From DATGHS01 sp035307785 (GTDB lineage: Bacteria; Planctomycetota; Planctomycetia; Gemmatales; Gemmataceae): 23,618 nucleotides of DNA. Each line of letters begins with the position of its first letter. The first letter of the stretch is position 1. The translations under genes were made by a program, and so were the position numbers. The notes below the pieces were generated by a model. The model was not told the origin of the DNA. It saw nothing but the letters and a program-made list of their open reading frames with translations, and did no database searches. Positions 21,845-23,618 of the stretch are shown piece by piece. The stretch lies in contig DATGHS010000087.1 in the NCBI GenBank assembly GCA_035307785.1, positions 1 through 23,618 on the forward strand, in the 5' to 3' direction.

Positions 21845-22846
21845 ATGACAACGCAGCTGTCCATTCTCGCGCTGTGCCTGGTTCCGATGTTCGCTCTGGG
21901 CCAGGAAAAGGCAAATGACATTTTCGCGGCGAACAAGAAGCTCGGTCGCGGCATCAACATAGGCAACGCTCTGGAAGCGCCGAAAGAAGGCGAATGGGGC
22001 GTGAAGTTGAAGGCTGAGTACTTCAAAGCCATCAAGGAGGCTGGATTTGACACCGTGCGCTTGCCGGTGAAATGGTCGGCCCATGCAAAAACGGAATCGC
22101 CCTACACCCTCGACAAGAGGTTCGCCGAGCGCATAGACTGGGCCATCGACCAGGCGCTGGCGAACAAGCTCAACATCATTGTCAACGTGCATCATTTTGG
22201 AGAAATGGATGCCGATCCGGACAAGAACCTGCCGCGCCTCGTGGCCCTTTGGGAGCAAATTGCCGAGCGTGACAAGGACCGGCCTGCTGAAGTGTACTTC
22301 GAGCTGTTCAACGAGCCGCATGAGAAGTTTGTGGATGCCAAGTGGAACGCAGCTATTCCCAAGATGCTGACCGCAATTCGCAAAAGCAATCCCACCCGGC
22401 CGGTGATTGTCGGCCCGCCGTTTTGGAATGGCATCTGGGCGCTCGACAAGCTCCAGCTGCCGAATGACCGAAACCTGATCCTGACAGTGCATTTCTACGA
22501 TCCGTTCGAATTCACGCACCAGGGCGCCAGCTTCGTGAAGGATGCGAACAAGTGGAAGGGCCGCAAGTGGCCGCAATCGGCCGACGAAGAAGCGAAGATT
22601 CAAAAGTTATTCGATCAAGCGGCCGCGTGGGGCAAGAAGCACGACCGGCCGATCTTCCTAGGCGAATTCGGCTCGTATCAGGAAGCCGACATGGATTCGC
22701 GAGCGCGCTGGACGCGCTTCGTGGTACGTGAAGCTGAGAAGCGCGGCTTCAGCTGGGCCTACTGGGAATTTTGTGCCGGCTTCGGGGCCTATGATCCGAA
22801 GACAGACAAGTGGCGTGCGCCGCTGAAGGCGGCGTTGGTGGAATAA
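21845..22846 (+). CDS. Secreted GH5-family endoglucanase (cellulase)
   Basis: 333 residues from ATG 21845, with AAGGGG about ten bases upstream; an in-frame ATG at 21791 would add residues ahead of the signal peptide and is less likely. The signal peptide is MTTQLSILALCLVPMFALG. The rest is one (beta/alpha)8 GH5 domain: GRGINIGNALEAP opens it, GFDTVRLPVKWSAH carries the conserved Arg, and NVHHFGEMDADP the conserved His pair. The acid/base Glu157 is in FELFNEPHE and the nucleophile Glu274 is in FLGEFGSY. The domain resembles bacterial cellulase subfamilies such as GH5_2/GH5_5-like enzymes; the subfamily was not tested. No carbohydrate-binding or dockerin module is present. It predicts breakdown of beta-1,4-glucans outside the cytoplasm. 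Hairpin D follows the stop by 4 nt. Confidence 0.95.
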   Translation: MTTQLSILALCLVPMFALGQEKANDIFAANKKLGRGINIGNALEAPKEGEWGVKLKAEYFKAIKEAGFDTVRLPVKWSAHAKTESPYTLDKRFAERIDWAIDQALANKLNIIVNVHHFGEMDADPDKNLPRLVALWEQIAERDKDRPAEVYFELFNEPHEKFVDAKWNAAIPKMLTAIRKSNPTRPVIVGPPFWNGIWALDKLQLPNDRNLILTVHFYDPFEFTHQGASFVKDANKWKGRKWPQSADEEAKIQKLFDQAAAWGKKHDRPIFLGEFGSYQEADMDSRARWTRFVVREAEKRGFSWAYWEFCAGFGAYDPKTDKWRAPLKAALVE

Positions 22847-22850
22847 GGAT

Positions 22851-22891
22851 TTCGTTTAGCGGGTGACCCGAAGGGTCACCCGCTAAACGAA
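22851..22891 (+). terminator. Perfect 19-bp hairpin after the GH5 gene (element D)
   Basis: ttcgtttagcgggtgaccc and its exact complement are separated by a 3-nt gaa loop. It starts 4 nt after the GH5 stop and is followed by no U-tract. The words tagcgggt and gaccc recall the arm of element A (gacccgctaaagcgggtc). Confidence 0.7.
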
Positions 22892-22991
22892 TGCCACACA
22901 TCATTTCAAATTGACGAACCCCAAATTCTCCGATAGGCTTCCTATATCCCTCCCGCCTGCCTGCTCATCACATTGCCGGAGCTGCGAGTCG

Positions 22992-23618
22992 ATGCGACAT
23001 CCCCCCATCCTCTGTCCTGGTCCACTGTCCCGCCGGCATTTTTTGAAGATTGGGGCCGTGTCGCTCGGTTCACTTGGCTTCGGCGGCTTGTTGCCATTGC
23101 GCTTGACCGCGAAAGAATCGGGAACATCGACTTCTGAGAATTCGGTCATTTTCATCTGGCTGCCGGGCGGGCCGCCGCACATGGAGACGTACGACATGAA
23201 GCCCGATGCTCCCTCGGAGTATCGCGGCGAATTCAAGCCCATTAAGACCTGCGTGCCAGGCATCGACATCTGCGAGCATTTGCCGCTACACGCCAAGCTC
23301 GCGCACAAGTACACACTGATCCGCTCGATCGCCCACACGTTTGCCGACCATGGCGGGGGGCACAAAAAATTCCTCACCGGCCGCGATCCGCTGAAACCAA
23401 CCGAGTTTGTGAATGATTACCCGATGGTCGGCTCGATGGTGGCCAAGGTGCGCGAAGGCTTCAAGCGCGGCGTGCCGAATTATGTCGCCGGTGCCGATGC
23501 GGGCCGCGATGGCATCGACGTTTTCAGTTTCGGCTCGGCTTATCTTGGTCCGTCGACGCACCCTTTCATGGTGGTTGGCGATCCAAGCGCTCCGGGCTTC
23601 CAGGTGAAGAACCTGTCG
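22992..23618 (+). CDS. DUF1501 family Tat-exported protein, N-terminal part (cut by window edge)
   Basis: The frame opens at ATG 22992 and stays open to the last base, giving 209 residues of a family whose members are usually 400-500 long. Residues 13-19 read SRRHFLK, a twin-arginine signal, followed by a hydrophobic stretch (GAVSLGSLGFGGLLPL). The mature part matches DUF1501: SVIFIWLPGGPPHMETYDMK (about 51-70), EYRGEFKPIKTCVPGIDICE, then FADHGGGHKKFLTGRDP, which aligns with the family's metal-site region (His-rich). DUF1501 proteins belong to the alkaline phosphatase/sulfatase-like fold in planctomycetes and are typically paired with DUF1549/1553 cytochrome proteins; a partner may lie just to the right. 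The start is the first reasonable ATG; the ribosome site is weak. Confidence 0.9.
   Translation, partial: MRHPPILCPGPLSRRHFLKIGAVSLGSLGFGGLLPLRLTAKESGTSTSENSVIFIWLPGGPPHMETYDMKPDAPSEYRGEFKPIKTCVPGIDICEHLPLHAKLAHKYTLIRSIAHTFADHGGGHKKFLTGRDPLKPTEFVNDYPMVGSMVAKVREGFKRGVPNYVAGADAGRDGIDVFSFGSAYLGPSTHPFMVVGDPSAPGFQVKNLS

Noticed and set aside
1..23618. Prophage, integrative element or plasmid features
   Set aside because: No integrase, phage structural, replication or transfer genes were seen, and no tRNA that could act as an attachment site.

Overview
The window looks like a piece of a planctomycete chromosome (Planctomycetota, Gemmatales/Pirellulales-like). The basis is a set of families that are abundant there: a DUF1559 pseudopilin-like protein, a ThuA + PVC-type dehydrogenase + CxxCH fusion protein, a DUF1501 Tat protein, a TIGR03000 protein, an ECF sigma factor overlapping a membrane Ser/Thr kinase, and high GC with patchy Shine-Dalgarno sites. 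This is judged from protein motifs read by eye; no database search was run.

Layout. 2-2273 (+): ABC exporter (3' end of a permease, ATPase, second permease). 2281-5355 (-): stress-type redox operon in the order SDR, DUF2892/SRPBCC protein, zinc alcohol dehydrogenase. 5444-6988 (-): di-haem cytochrome c peroxidase-like protein. 7226-9063 (-): DUF1559 protein followed by a small lipoprotein. 9730-14148 (+): a 1472-residue ThuA/PVC-dehydrogenase/cytochrome protein behind a 666-bp divergent intergenic region. 14233-14529 (-): small conserved-looking protein. 14677-15995 (-): cupin and RluA-type pseudouridine synthase, coupled by an ATGA overlap. 16221-19137 (+): ECF sigma factor and transmembrane Ser/Thr kinase with a Spy/CpxP-like LTxxQ tail. 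19538-21031 (+): GT87-like polytopic membrane protein, convergent with a TIGR03000 protein (21028-21690, -). 21845-22846 (+): secreted GH5 endoglucanase. 22992 to the right edge (+): start of a DUF1501 Tat protein.

Between the genes, two things stand out. First, almost every long 3' end carries a palindrome within about 15 nt of a stop codon. Four of these (1296, 3475, 5380, 14592) share one design: an outer stem with GTAG at the 5' edge and CTAC (or ATTAC) at the 3' edge, enclosing two 18-nt arms that are each palindromes. Their arm sequences differ by paired, compensatory changes. This is the architecture of REP/BIME elements mobilised by RAYT (TnpA-REP) transposases; no such transposase is in the window. 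Second, upstream of the ThuA/PVC gene lie two related 38-bp modules, each made of four heptamers (TGTTACA-type and TGCAACA-type) at exactly 10, 11 and 10 bp steps. They look like operator arrays lined up on one face of the helix.

No tRNA, rRNA, CRISPR array or insertion sequence was recognised. The gene content is mostly housekeeping and planctomycete-typical; the novelty candidates are the intergenic repeats, the heptamer arrays and some unusual domain combinations.
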